Of a stretch of 51,178 nt of DNA, positions 24,892-32,834 are shown piece by piece. A model generated the notes under the pieces. That model did no database searches and was not told the origin of the DNA. It saw nothing but the letters and a program-made list of their open reading frames with translations. The stretch covers positions 1 to 51,178 of the forward strand of contig VGTJ01000013.1 in assembly GCA_016874775.1 (NCBI GenBank), in the 5' to 3' direction. Both the position numbers and the translations under genes were made by a program. How positions within the stretch are numbered: the first letter of the stretch is position 1; each line of letters begins with the position of its first letter. The DNA comes from Deltaproteobacteria bacterium (GTDB lineage Bacteria > Desulfobacterota > Binatia > Bin18).

Positions 24892-25846
24892 GAAGCTATC
24901 TCAAAACTCGCAAAACTTGCAGTTTTCGCAGTAAAATGGCGGGATGAAGCCTGCACGTACACGCCCTTACTCACGAAAAGCCTCCTCGCTTGATGTTCCT
25001 TCTCTCACACGAAAGCGGTATCGGTCTGATGTCACTGATGTCCAATGGGACTATCTGTCTGCCTTGTTGCCGAAAGGCGCGCGAACCGGACGGCCTCGCG
25101 CCAACGAACGGGAAATTCTCAATGGCATCTTGTACGTGCTCAAAACCGGCTGTCAGTGGGAAGACCTGCCCCACGACATTGCCGCTTCGCCGAAAACCTG
25201 CCACCGGCGGTTGCTCGAATACCAACGCCGCCGCGTGTGGCAAAAGATCGTTCACCTCTTGCTTCAAGAAGCCGACCGGCGAGGCTATTTGAATTTCACC
25301 AATGCTGATCATGATGCCCGTGTGATCAAGTCAAAAAAAGGGCTGCGGCTCAAGTCGGCTACTCCGGCAAACACCACATTCGCGGCCTCAAGCGCCACCT
25401 CCTCATCGAGGCGCATGGGCATCCGCTGAACTTCACCGTCACCAAAGCTAACTGGCATGATCAACGCTCTATCCTGACCACCCTCGATGGCGTTCGTATC
25501 GGCACGCGCAAACGGAAACCCAAGCGCCTCGGGTTGGACAAAGGCTATGATAGTGAACCGTTCCGCCGTGCGCTCCGCGCTCGGCGGATTATTCCCATTG
25601 CGCCGTATCGCAAAAATCACATCGCCATTCCGCTGGGGCGACCGCCAAAAGATCGTCATCACAAACGGTATTGTCGGCAACGGTGGAAAGTCGAACGCTC
25701 CTTTGCTTGGCTCAATAATGCACGTCGCCTGGATCGCTTTCTGGAACGGGATCAGAAAACCTACCGTGCGTTCATGCGAGTTTTCTTCATTCGGTACTAC
25801 TTGAACCTGCTATTTTCCTGACTTAAATGAGTTTTGAGATAGCTTC
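24892..25846 (+). mobile_element. IS5-family (IS427-like) insertion sequence, 955 bp
   Basis: Perfect 18-bp terminal inverted repeats: GAAGCTATCTCAAAACTC at 24892-24909 and its reverse complement at 25829-25846. It contains one transposase in two overlapping frames. No clear target duplication: flanks are CCT on the left and CCC on the right. The right end lies 6 nt from the stop codon of the molybdopterin enzyme, whose gene is complete, and the left end is next to a truncated cupin start. Confidence 0.93.
24944..25821 (+). CDS. IS5-family DDE transposase made by programmed -1 frameshift
   Basis: Frame 1 (24944-25429) has [18 protein letters not shown] and [16 protein letters not shown], the DUF4096-like N-terminal domain. 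At about 25337 a run of seven A followed by GGG allows a -1 slip into the second frame, which reads [43 protein letters not shown] and [18 protein letters not shown], supplying the second Asp and the Glu of the DDE triad. The first Asp lies in the NADHDARV region. The second frame has no start of its own, so the frameshifted fusion is the likely active product. Both frames are undamaged. Confidence 0.9.
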
Positions 25847-25852
25847 CCTCTC

Positions 25853-27880
25853 TTATGGCACAGCCGTGATCGTTACCTCGATGCTGTGGACGGCGGTGCT
25901 GTCTCCCATGTCCGCTTTCCGACCAGGATTGAGCACGTTGACATTGCTCTGTGCCCCCTCACGCTGCGGCCAACGCCCCTTGTGCGTCAACGCCACTCCG
26001 CACGGAATCTCGGTGGATAACGTGGCTTGCATACACAACTGGCCAGTGTCATTGGCAAGCACGACGGCAGTACCGTCAGTGATTCCCCGTTCGGCAGCGT
26101 CTTGTGGATGAAGGGCCACCGTTGCCGGACCGATTCGCGCTGCGATCTTCTCGACGTTAACAAAACTATCATTCACGAGCCACGCAGATGCGGGCGACAA
26201 AAGGCGAAGCCGTCCGGTGCTGGGTCGTGGATCAGCGCTAGGTTGCGGCACGCGTGGATGGCCATCATCTGCCGCACGCGCAGAGGCGAGCTCAATGCGG
26301 CCACTGGGCGTCGGAAATGCCAAATCCGCGAACTGGAGTACCGGCTCTGACGAAATAAAGGCCGTGCCTTTCTCTGCCAGTGAGGTAAAGGTTTCGCCAA
26401 TGTCCATGCGCTCAAGCAAGGTGGCGATGACCTGCGCATCGCTTTCAAATAATTTTGGCTCGGTGTAGCCCATGGCCCGCGACAGACGTCGACAGATCTC
26501 CATGTTGGGCAGTGCTTCTCCAGGTGGGTCACTGACTTTCACTTGCGCTGACACAGTGAGGTTGAAATACGCGGTCACGATGTCGTCAAACTCCAAAAAG
26601 CTGGCGGCAGGCAGGACAATATCGGCAAAGCGGGTCGTATCAGTGGCAAAGAGGTCCGCTACCACGGTGAAGAGATCCTCGCGGCGCAGCGCGGCATGCA
26701 AACGTGCTTGTTGCGGATTGGAAGCGGCTGGGTTTATGTTCCAGCAGAGCAAGGCTTGGGAACGGCTTGGATCAGCTAAGTACTCGACTACATCCATGTG
26801 ACTCACTGGTGGTGCTATAGCGGTCGCCAATTGTGGCGCTACCAGATACTCCAGATCAACCTTCCGTTCGCCAGGACCATTGAGGTACAGGAACCCGGTA
26901 CCAGGTTTGCCAATGTTGCCAGTGACAGCGGGTAACAGGCCGCACGCGCGCATGACATTGCCACCCTGCGGTTGGCGTTGCAGTGCTTGTCCAAGCCATA
27001 AGAGAGAAGGGCCGCTGCCATACAGACGCGCGGCTTCCTCAATCAGGTGCGCGGGAACGTTAGTGACCGCTTCTCCCCAGCTTGGCGTACAGTCACGCAC
27101 CAGTGGTTCAACTTCGTTCCACCCCACTGTGTGTGACGCGATAAAATCGCGGTCAATCCGGTCCTCACGCCACAGGACATGCAACAAGGCAAAGGCGAGC
27201 GCGGCGTCACTGCCGGGGAAGGGTTGCAGATGGAGATCGGCTGCCTGCGCGGTCGGTGTGCGAACCGGATCTATGACAATTACCTTAGCTGGTGACTCGC
27301 GCAGCCAGTGCTCATGGGCATGTGGAGCCGAAGCAGAGGGATTGGCACCCCACACCACGATACACGCAGCATCGCGGGCGGTGCGCGGATCAAACCCAAG
27401 CGTGGGGGTGCCATACATATACGAGAGTGCGACTTGTCCAGCTTTATTGCAAATCGTATCAGGGTCTACTTCCGTTGCCCCGAGACGAAAGAAAAAGCGT
27501 AAGGGGAAGAGAAATGCGAGCAGCGAGATGGTGCCTGAGTAATGTGCATTGAGGATCGTGTGCGCTCCGTTGGTTGTGACAATGTGTGTGAGTCGCTCGG
27601 CAATCGTCGTCAGAGCTGTCTCCCACGACACGGGTGTAAACTTGCCTTCGCCTTTAGGTCCGATGCGCCGGAGCGGTCGTGTAAGCCGCACCTGCGGATC
27701 ACGCCATTCACGGTTGTAAGCGATGGAACATTTAGCGCAGAGTTTACCGCGACTCACTGGATGTTCGCTGTCGCCGCGAACGTATGCAATCTGGTCGTTC
27801 TCCTTCACGACAACGATGCCACACGTGTCGTAGCAATCACGGGGACAGGTGGTACGAATATGTTCTCTCTTGGTTGTCAT
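25853..27880 (-). CDS. Molybdopterin oxidoreductase (DMSO-reductase/BisC superfamily)
   Basis: 675 residues from the ATG at 27880 (GAGGAG). Cys12, Cys16, Cys20 and Cys48 (CPRDCYDTC and CAKC) bind a [4Fe-4S] cluster. Domains follow the family: LTRPLRRIGPKGEGKFTPVSW, VVWGANPSASAPHAHEHW, CNKAGQVALSYMYG near the metal, NPAASNPQQA, DTTRFADIVLPAASFLE, and the C-terminal barrel with VALHPQDAAERGITDG and LSTEIPCGVALTHKG. No Tat signal is present, so it is cytoplasmic. It probably oxidises or reduces a small molecule with bis-MGD. No electron-transfer or membrane-anchor subunits lie alongside. Its end sits 6 nt from the IS. Confidence 0.93.
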   Translation of the reverse strand: MTTKREHIRTTCPRDCYDTCGIVVVKENDQIAYVRGDSEHPVSRGKLCAKCSIAYNREWRDPQVRLTRPLRRIGPKGEGKFTPVSWETALTTIAERLTHIVTTNGAHTILNAHYSGTISLLAFLFPLRFFFRLGATEVDPDTICNKAGQVALSYMYGTPTLGFDPRTARDAACIVVWGANPSASAPHAHEHWLRESPAKVIVIDPVRTPTAQAADLHLQPFPGSDAALAFALLHVLWREDRIDRDFIASHTVGWNEVEPLVRDCTPSWGEAVTNVPAHLIEEAARLYGSGPSLLWLGQALQRQPQGGNVMRACGLLPAVTGNIGKPGTGFLYLNGPGERKVDLEYLVAPQLATAIAPPVSHMDVVEYLADPSRSQALLCWNINPAASNPQQARLHAALRREDLFTVVADLFATDTTRFADIVLPAASFLEFDDIVTAYFNLTVSAQVKVSDPPGEALPNMEICRRLSRAMGYTEPKLFESDAQVIATLLERMDIGETFTSLAEKGTAFISSEPVLQFADLAFPTPSGRIELASARAADDGHPRVPQPSADPRPSTGRLRLLSPASAWLVNDSFVNVEKIAARIGPATVALHPQDAAERGITDGTAVVLANDTGQLCMQATLSTEIPCGVALTHKGRWPQREGAQSNVNVLNPGRKADMGDSTAVHSIEVTITAVP

Positions 27881-28091
27881 TGCCTGCTCCTCGGACACGT
27901 TACACTGCGGCCACACGTGACTCCTTTTCGTACGATTCCTCCACTCTGCGTTATGCAGCTATCTATTTGGCCGCACGAGGTCAAGCGAGGCACTGGCAAA
28001 TCAAGGTGCTGGTTTATCGTCAGCGGTGTCTACCGCTCTTCAGTCTGCTCAACAAACCGCGTAAGAGACCGGACAAGAAACAGGAGAGGAC

Positions 28092-28331
28092 ATGAAGATC
28101 ACTCGTCGCAAAGTGTTACAGAACATGGCGTCCGCATCGACCGGCCTGATGCTGGCCCAGCTGTTGGGAGGGGAGCAGCAGTATGCTGTAGTTCAGGCCT
28201 CACAACCAGAGCAGAAAAAGCGAAAATTCCGCGTTGGTGTCCAGATGTAGCCCCAACACACTGACTGGGCCACCTATGCCGCCGGTGTGCAACGGTTAGA
28301 TGTCTCATATAAGCATTTCTCGAAACTGTAG
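28092..28331 (+). pseudogene. Start of a Tat-exported LLM-type oxidoreductase, stopped by TAG and truncated
   Basis: AGGAGAGGAC precedes an ATG opening MKITRRKVLQNMASASTG, a twin-arginine signal. The frame runs to KRKFRVGVQM, then TAG at 28248-28250, then PQHTDWATYAAGVQRLD before a second TAG at 28329. The segment V.MQPQHTDW..Y..GVQRLD is the usual first strand and helix of luciferase-like (F420/FMN) monooxygenases, so the first TAG replaces Gln (CAG to TAG). After about 80 codons similarity is lost and the intact LLM gene at 28350 begins. The coding remnant is both nonsense-mutated and deleted. Confidence 0.85.
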
Positions 28332-28349
28332 TGATCAAAGGAGGATCGT

Positions 28350-29333
28350 ATGCAAACCCCAGGGTTATTAGTTTCAGGCGGAGGTGTATCAAAAGCGACC
28401 GTCGAACACGCAGTTGGGTACGCGAAAGCGGCTGAACAGCGTGGATTTCATAGTTGTTTGGTGACTGAAGTCGCTTCGGATGCGTTGTCGCTTGCGCAAC
28501 ATGTGGCCACCGCAACCTCGCGCATTCAGGTTGGCACCGGCATTTTTAACATCTTCTTGCGCCCACCGTTGCTGGCGGCGTTGCAGGCGCTCACGATCAA
28601 CGCCATCGCACCGGGCCGTTTGTTTCTCGGTCTCGGCACCAGCCACGGTCCGCTGAACCAAGCGTATGGATTACCGATGGACAAACCGCTTACTGCGCTG
28701 CGTATGTACGTGCATACGTTGAACAGCGTCTTTCGTGGCGAGCACGAAGGCTTAACGCAGTTGGCAGCGAGAGGCATGGCGATTGGCAAACCAGAAACGA
28801 AGATCCCTATTGCTCTTGCCGGTGTATCACCCAAGAGTCTGCAACTGACGGGTGAAGTGGCAGACGTCAGCATTCCGACGCCGTTTGGCGCGACCATGCT
28901 CAAAGAAGTCGTCGACGCCATCGCCGCTGGCGCCAAGAGAGCGGGACGCTCAACGAAGGATATTCCCATCAACCCGATTGTTCACACCTTGGTGTGCAAT
29001 GATCGTGACGCGGCCATCCGCTCTGCCAAACAGCACCTGTCGTTCTATGCGAGTTTACCGTTCTACAATCGCGTATTTGCTCGACATGGAATGCAAAGTG
29101 AAGCAGAACAGGTTCTGGCCGCAGCGATGAAGGGTGACATGGCTGGCGCGGCAGCATCTGTCTCCGAGCGGCTGATTGATACCGCAGCAGTCGTGGGTAC
29201 GGCACAAGAATGCGCCAAGAAGGTCGAGGCCATCGAGAAGGCCGGAGCCTCACGCGTCATTCTCTATCCGATGGCAATGGATGGCGATTACGATCGCGGG
29301 GTGAAGTCCGTATTGGATGCGTTCGGAAGATAG
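28350..29333 (+). CDS. LLM-class (luciferase-like) flavin/F420-dependent oxidoreductase
   Basis: 327 residues with AAAGGAGG upstream. VEHAVGYAKAAEQRGFHSCLVTE, VATATSRIQVGTGIFNIFLRPP, GRLFLGLGTSHGP and IALAGVSPKSLQLTGEVADV are the LLM barrel motifs. The IPTPFGATMLKEVVDAIAAGAKRAGR segment and C-terminal GTAQECAKKVEAIEKAGASRVIL complete the fold. It is of the F420-dependent type seen in actinobacteria and Binatota-like bacteria, but the cofactor is inference. It follows the remnant of a Tat-exported LLM gene by 18 nt and is followed by a DUF2000 gene, probably one operon. Confidence 0.9.
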   Translation: MQTPGLLVSGGGVSKATVEHAVGYAKAAEQRGFHSCLVTEVASDALSLAQHVATATSRIQVGTGIFNIFLRPPLLAALQALTINAIAPGRLFLGLGTSHGPLNQAYGLPMDKPLTALRMYVHTLNSVFRGEHEGLTQLAARGMAIGKPETKIPIALAGVSPKSLQLTGEVADVSIPTPFGATMLKEVVDAIAAGAKRAGRSTKDIPINPIVHTLVCNDRDAAIRSAKQHLSFYASLPFYNRVFARHGMQSEAEQVLAAAMKGDMAGAAASVSERLIDTAAVVGTAQECAKKVEAIEKAGASRVILYPMAMDGDYDRGVKSVLDAFGR

Positions 29334-29358
29334 TCGTCTCAGCAGATGGAGCGTCAGC

Positions 29359-29766
29359 ATGTTCGACACGAAGATTGCGATTGTTCTCTGTAACGATCTG
29401 GCGACATGGCAGAAACTGAATGTGACGGCGTTCCTCACCAGCGGGATCGTTGGTGCCAATCCCGGTATCCTTGGTGAACCGTATGAGGATGCGGGAGGCA
29501 ACACCTATGCACCGCTGGTGATTCAACCGATCATTGTCCTCAGTACCGACAGAGATGGGATCAAGACCATTTATCGGCGGGCGATGGAGCGACAGGCACG
29601 ACTGGCACTGTACATCGAAGACATGTTCAGTACGGGACACGACGCTGACAACCGTGCCAGCGTGAAGCAGTACCAGCCAGACGAATTGAACGTGGTCGGG
29701 CTCGCGCTGCGCGAAGCCAAGAACGTGGTGGACCGAATCACCAAAGGGGCAAAGATGCACGAGTGA
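29359..29766 (+). CDS. DUF2000 family protein
   Basis: 135 residues from the ATG at 29359 (GGAG upstream). TKIAIVLCNDLATWQKLNVTAF, SGIVGANPGILGEPYEDAGG and YAPLVIQPIIVL form the DUF2000 fold (PTH2-like), and SDRDGIKTIYRRAMERQ and NVVGLALREAKNVVDRIT follow. No function is known. An earlier ATG would extend into the preceding LLM gene and is not needed. Likely co-transcribed with it. Confidence 0.87.
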   Translation: MFDTKIAIVLCNDLATWQKLNVTAFLTSGIVGANPGILGEPYEDAGGNTYAPLVIQPIIVLSTDRDGIKTIYRRAMERQARLALYIEDMFSTGHDADNRASVKQYQPDELNVVGLALREAKNVVDRITKGAKMHE

Positions 29767-29922
29767 CAGAAGGGAACCTTCATGAAATTTGAACATGGTG
29801 TACGACACCTGCTCACGTGTCATCACTCATGATCGGAAAGGGAATGGAGAAAAGACGCGGCAATGATCCGCGCATGAGGGAGAACCCTATGCAAGCCCTC
29901 TAGCTTGGAGCGGGCCTGTCGT

Positions 29923-30342
29923 TTACATCGTCCAGTTTTCGATCTGGAGATCGGGGACGAGTTGAAAGTCTTGTACATTGCGCGTCACCAGCGTGGCATT
30001 GTGAGCCAGAGTGATTGCGGCAATACGCAGATCCATCGTGCCCATACGAAGCTTGAGGGAATGCAGCTGCTCATAGTGCGTAATGGCTGGTTGGGTAAAT
30101 GACAGGATACGTACGCTGCTCAGGAACGCTACGGTGTCTGCCAAACGGTCGTAAACGTGGGCCATCTCTGTAACGTTTCTTGTACGACGTAAAAGCGTGT
30201 ACCAACCGGAGAGCTGTTCCTCAATGGTAATGACGGTGGTCGCTAACGCGTCAGAAGGATGCGTGAGCGTGTGCCGGACAACCTCGGCATGTCCATGCCG
30301 GTACAGACTCAGGATATCCGTATCAAGGACATATAAACTCAT
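29923..30342 (-). CDS. PIN-domain toxin, VapC type
   Basis: 139 residues. The four acidic residues of the PIN RNase site are seen: Asp7 (LDTDIL), Glu in TIEEQLSGW, Asp in MGTMDLRIAA and Asp in VTRNVQDF. PIN toxins are ribonucleases that cut tRNA or rRNA when freed from their antitoxin. The start overlaps the antitoxin stop by 4 nt (translational coupling). The LRMGTMDLRIAAI and ATLVTRNVQDFQLVPDL segments are typical of the tRNA-cutting VapC group. The upstream antitoxin is HicB-like rather than VapB-like. Confidence 0.92.
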   Translation of the reverse strand: MSLYVLDTDILSLYRHGHAEVVRHTLTHPSDALATTVITIEEQLSGWYTLLRRTRNVTEMAHVYDRLADTVAFLSSVRILSFTQPAITHYEQLHSLKLRMGTMDLRIAAITLAHNATLVTRNVQDFQLVPDLQIENWTM

Positions 30343-30638
30343 GATGCGTTCGGATCATCATCAATGTTCGCACGATTCTGGGCCATAGCCTGAACCCATT
30401 CTTCGTACAGAGGGTCGTCTTTCAGGGTTCCAGCAAACCGTCTCCAGGGATGCTCAGGTGTTGCAACCTCAAGCGTCAAGATCTCAGCACCGGAGCGCAG
30501 CTTCTGTTCGATCTGTTCACGCACTTTGCTCAGCGCTTCCTCGCGGGACGCACCTTCGGCCTCTACCGCGAAGGGAAAGCCACACAGGGCACGGTATTTT
30601 TGCCCATCAGCGGGTTCGAGTAAAATTGTCAGATGCAT
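30339..30638 (-). CDS. HicB-like antitoxin partner of the PIN toxin
   Basis: 99 residues behind GGGAG. The N-terminal LLEPADGQKYRALCGFPFAVEAEGASREEALSKVREQIEQKL is the partial RNase-H-like fold of HicB antitoxins and related DUF1902-type proteins. The C-terminal PWRRFAGTLKDDPLYEEWVQAM resembles the tail that binds PIN toxins. There is no obvious DNA-binding domain such as AbrB or MetJ. Order is antitoxin first, overlapping the toxin by 4 nt. HicB-type antitoxin with a PIN toxin is a known but less common pairing. The pair is near an IS and several repeats. Confidence 0.82.
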   Translation of the reverse strand: MHLTILLEPADGQKYRALCGFPFAVEAEGASREEALSKVREQIEQKLRSGAEILTLEVATPEHPWRRFAGTLKDDPLYEEWVQAMAQNRANIDDDPNAS

Positions 30639-30819
30639 CGGTTTGTCTCCCTGAACTCAGTGCTTCCTGCATTACAAGGAATTTTTCATCTCCAAGCAAT
30701 AGACCCTCCGCTCATTGCGTCGGCCAGGTGATCATTGAACTCTCGCAGCCGTATGACCGGCAGTTTCTGCAACGTTTTGCGAGAGGTATTCTACCGGAGT
30801 TCCGCTGAGGAGATACGAC

Positions 30820-31245
30820 ATGACAACAGTTGAAACTGCACGCCTGCTGCTGCGACGCATTCAACCCGCTGACATGGATGATTACTACCAGCGTATTTAC
30901 GCCGAGCCCGACGTGATGCGCATGCTGCCAGCGCAACGCCCGCTCTCGCGCGCAGACTTTGATGCACGCATTCCCACGTTCATGATCGATCACTGGACGG
31001 AGCACGGCTTTGGCCCGTGGGCGGTAATTCATAAGGCAGACAAGCAATTCATTGGTCACTGCGGGTTACGCTATTGGCCCGAATCGTCAGATGTTGAAGT
31101 ATTCTATGCCCTTGCCAAACCGTACTGGGGCCTAGGCTTAGCGACCGAAGGCGCACGAGCCAGTCTGCGGTATGGATTCGAGCACCTTACATTGGCAGCA
31201 ATTCTCATTTTGACCTATGACAACCGTCAATGTAGGCCGGAATAA
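30820..31245 (+). CDS. RimJ/RimL-type GNAT acetyltransferase, truncated by a repeat
   Basis: 141 codons behind GAGGAG. ETARLLLRRIQPADMDDYYQ, IGHCGLRYWPESSDVEVFYAL and YWGLGLATEGARASLRYGFEHL match the RimL-like family. The full protein would be about 170-180 residues and end with a NxxSxxVxEKLGF helix. Here the frame runs through DNRQ into the REP/BIME element (codons CRPE) and stops. The last helix and strand are lost, so activity is doubtful. Nearby residues before the element look normal; the truncation was caused by the repeat insertion or by a deletion ending in it. Confidence 0.85.
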   Translation: MTTVETARLLLRRIQPADMDDYYQRIYAEPDVMRMLPAQRPLSRADFDARIPTFMIDHWTEHGFGPWAVIHKADKQFIGHCGLRYWPESSDVEVFYALAKPYWGLGLATEGARASLRYGFEHLTLAAILILTYDNRQCRPE

Positions 31246-31304
31246 GCGCAGCGTTTCCGGCAAGCGCGCGCCGGGAACGGCCTGCGGCCTTATCCCGGCC
31301 TACG
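31231..31304. repeat. REP/BIME-like palindrome ending the GNAT gene
   Basis: TGTAGGCCGGAATAAGCG on the left pairs imperfectly with CTTATCCCGGCCTACG on the right; inner GTTTCCGGC pairs with GCCGGGAAC. The form, GTAGGCCGG-AT-AAG, recalls the REP/BIME units of enterobacteria. It holds the stop codon of the truncated GNAT. Base composition and form differ from the other dispersed repeats here. Confidence 0.85.
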
Positions 31305-31436
31305 TATCTTGTCCGTAGGCGACTCCATCGGCGCGTTTGGGTTCAGAATGAGAATTGCTAGGGGGAAAGTGCGCATACAGTGCTTGCTGGGTCACGATGC
31401 CCAGTGGCGTGTAAGCGCCTGAGAAGCTGTTGAAAA

Positions 31437-31515
31437 ACCCTTCGACACGCTCAGGGTTAACGGAGAAAGACAAAGTGCTGAGAGAGATTTCCCGTACGTA
31501 CTGAGCTTGTCGAAG
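31437..31515. repeat. REP-like inverted repeat
   Basis: CCCTTCGACACGCTCAGG opens it and CTGAGCTTGTCGAAGTACGG closes it. It lies in the 325-nt gap 31245-31570 between the GNAT remnant and the aminotransferase gene; the rest of the gap shows no gene. Confidence 0.75.
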
Positions 31516-31569
31516 TACGGTTTCGCTTTCTGGAACGGCCTCTGAGGAATATATCAACAGCTTCTGAGT

Positions 31570-32730
31570 CTATGAGGTCAGCGCCCGCTGGACACGCTGG
31601 CCAATCCCACGCAAGCGATGCACCGGCTCATTGGCAAAGACAAAGCGCACGTATTTGTCGCTGTTGGCACTGCCCCAATTGGTCATCGCGGTCGCCGCGA
31701 TCTTCCCCAAGTCGAGCAAGCGTTGTGAAGCCGTGACGCCATCCAGCCCCAATGGAGAAACATCGAGCAATAGTGACCAGCCTCCGTGCGGTGGGATGAC
31801 TACAAAGTCGCGTAATTCTTCCAGCAAGACATCGCGCCGCCGTTGCCATTCCTCGGCACAACTCTGAATGCCATCATTCGGATCGGCGATGGCGGTGGCA
31901 ACGGCACCCATTGCGATGCCGGTTTGACAGACCACATTTGTGATGCTGACCCGCGCCACATCGGCGATGAGATCCGCAGGCCCAACGACCCAGCCCACAC
32001 GCCAACCGATCATGCGATATTCCTTGGAGGCTGCACCGACAGTGATGACCTTGTCGCGCATGACTGGGAACGAGGCCGGATGAATCACACCACGGCCATC
32101 ATAGAGAATGCGCTCCATCGCCGCGTCGTTCAGTACCCAGCACTGGGCACGGTGGCAAAAGGCCATTAACGCCTGCCATTCCTCGTGCGTGAAGACCGCA
32201 CCGGTTGGCATGGAGGGACTCATCAACAAAGCCACTTTCACCGGGCGGGGATCAATCACTGCCAGTGTATTCGTATCCAATCGCCAACCTTGTGGTGAGG
32301 CGATCAACGGGACATAGCGCGGCACCCCTCCAGCCAGACGCACCCGATTAATCAAGCCTACGTAGATCGGGTCCGTCAGTAATACTTCGTCACCCGGTTC
32401 CAGTGTCGCCAGCAGCACATTCAAAATGCCCGATAACCCACCGGCACTGATGACACATTCGCTCTTCCAGTCGTAGTGGTGTCCGGCGTGGCGTCCAACC
32501 AAATCGGCTGCGGCCTGACGCAATACATCCAGACCGAAGAACGGCAAATAGCTGTTGGCCGCATCGTCATCAACAGCCTGTTTGGTAAACGCAACGGCAC
32601 TCTGTGGTGGACGCAAATCAGTGTCGAGGTTTTCTAGGCGCAAAACGTCAGGGTCGTTGAGGCGGTCAACGAGTTCGCCCATCTGCTCCACCCCGATTTT
32701 ACTGATGTGTGTCAGTCGTGATACGGACAT
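31570..32730 (-). CDS. PLP-dependent aminotransferase, class I/II
   Basis: 386 residues from the ATG at 32730 (GAGGAG). Features of fold type I: FFGLDVLRQAAADLVG, VISAGGLSGILNVLLATLEP, MSPSMPTGAVFTHEEW (substrate Asn replaced by Ser in the NPTG-like segment), NDAAMERILYDG, VGAASKEYRMIGWRVGW with the PLP-binding Lys, and RFVFANEP with the carboxylate-binding Arg. The usual NPxG reads SMPTG, an uncommon variant at a cofactor-contacting Asn, so the substrate set may differ. The hemoglobin gene lies upstream in the same direction. Reaction and substrate unknown. Confidence 0.87.
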   Translation of the reverse strand: MSVSRLTHISKIGVEQMGELVDRLNDPDVLRLENLDTDLRPPQSAVAFTKQAVDDDAANSYLPFFGLDVLRQAAADLVGRHAGHHYDWKSECVISAGGLSGILNVLLATLEPGDEVLLTDPIYVGLINRVRLAGGVPRYVPLIASPQGWRLDTNTLAVIDPRPVKVALLMSPSMPTGAVFTHEEWQALMAFCHRAQCWVLNDAAMERILYDGRGVIHPASFPVMRDKVITVGAASKEYRMIGWRVGWVVGPADLIADVARVSITNVVCQTGIAMGAVATAIADPNDGIQSCAEEWQRRRDVLLEELRDFVVIPPHGGWSLLLDVSPLGLDGVTASQRLLDLGKIAATAMTNWGSANSDKYVRFVFANEPVHRLRGIGQRVQRALTS

Positions 32731-32834
32731 CGGTGTACTCCTCGACAGAAACGTATCTGATGGTGCAAAGCCCCGCCGATACGTAGCGCTTGTGGTCACG
32801 ACGAGTGAGGTGGCTCTCGTCGTGGCCAGTTGGT

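Noticed and set aside
26880-27542. 220-codon plus-strand frame inside the molybdopterin enzyme gene
   Set aside because: Antisense shadow of a gene with complete Fe-S and domain motifs; Ser/Arg/Cys-rich and without a ribosome site.
30640-30808. Short frame ending in GQVIIELSQPYDRQFLQRF before the GNAT gene
   Set aside because: It reads like a protein C-terminus but has no start, RBS or recognisable family, so I do not list it as a gene.
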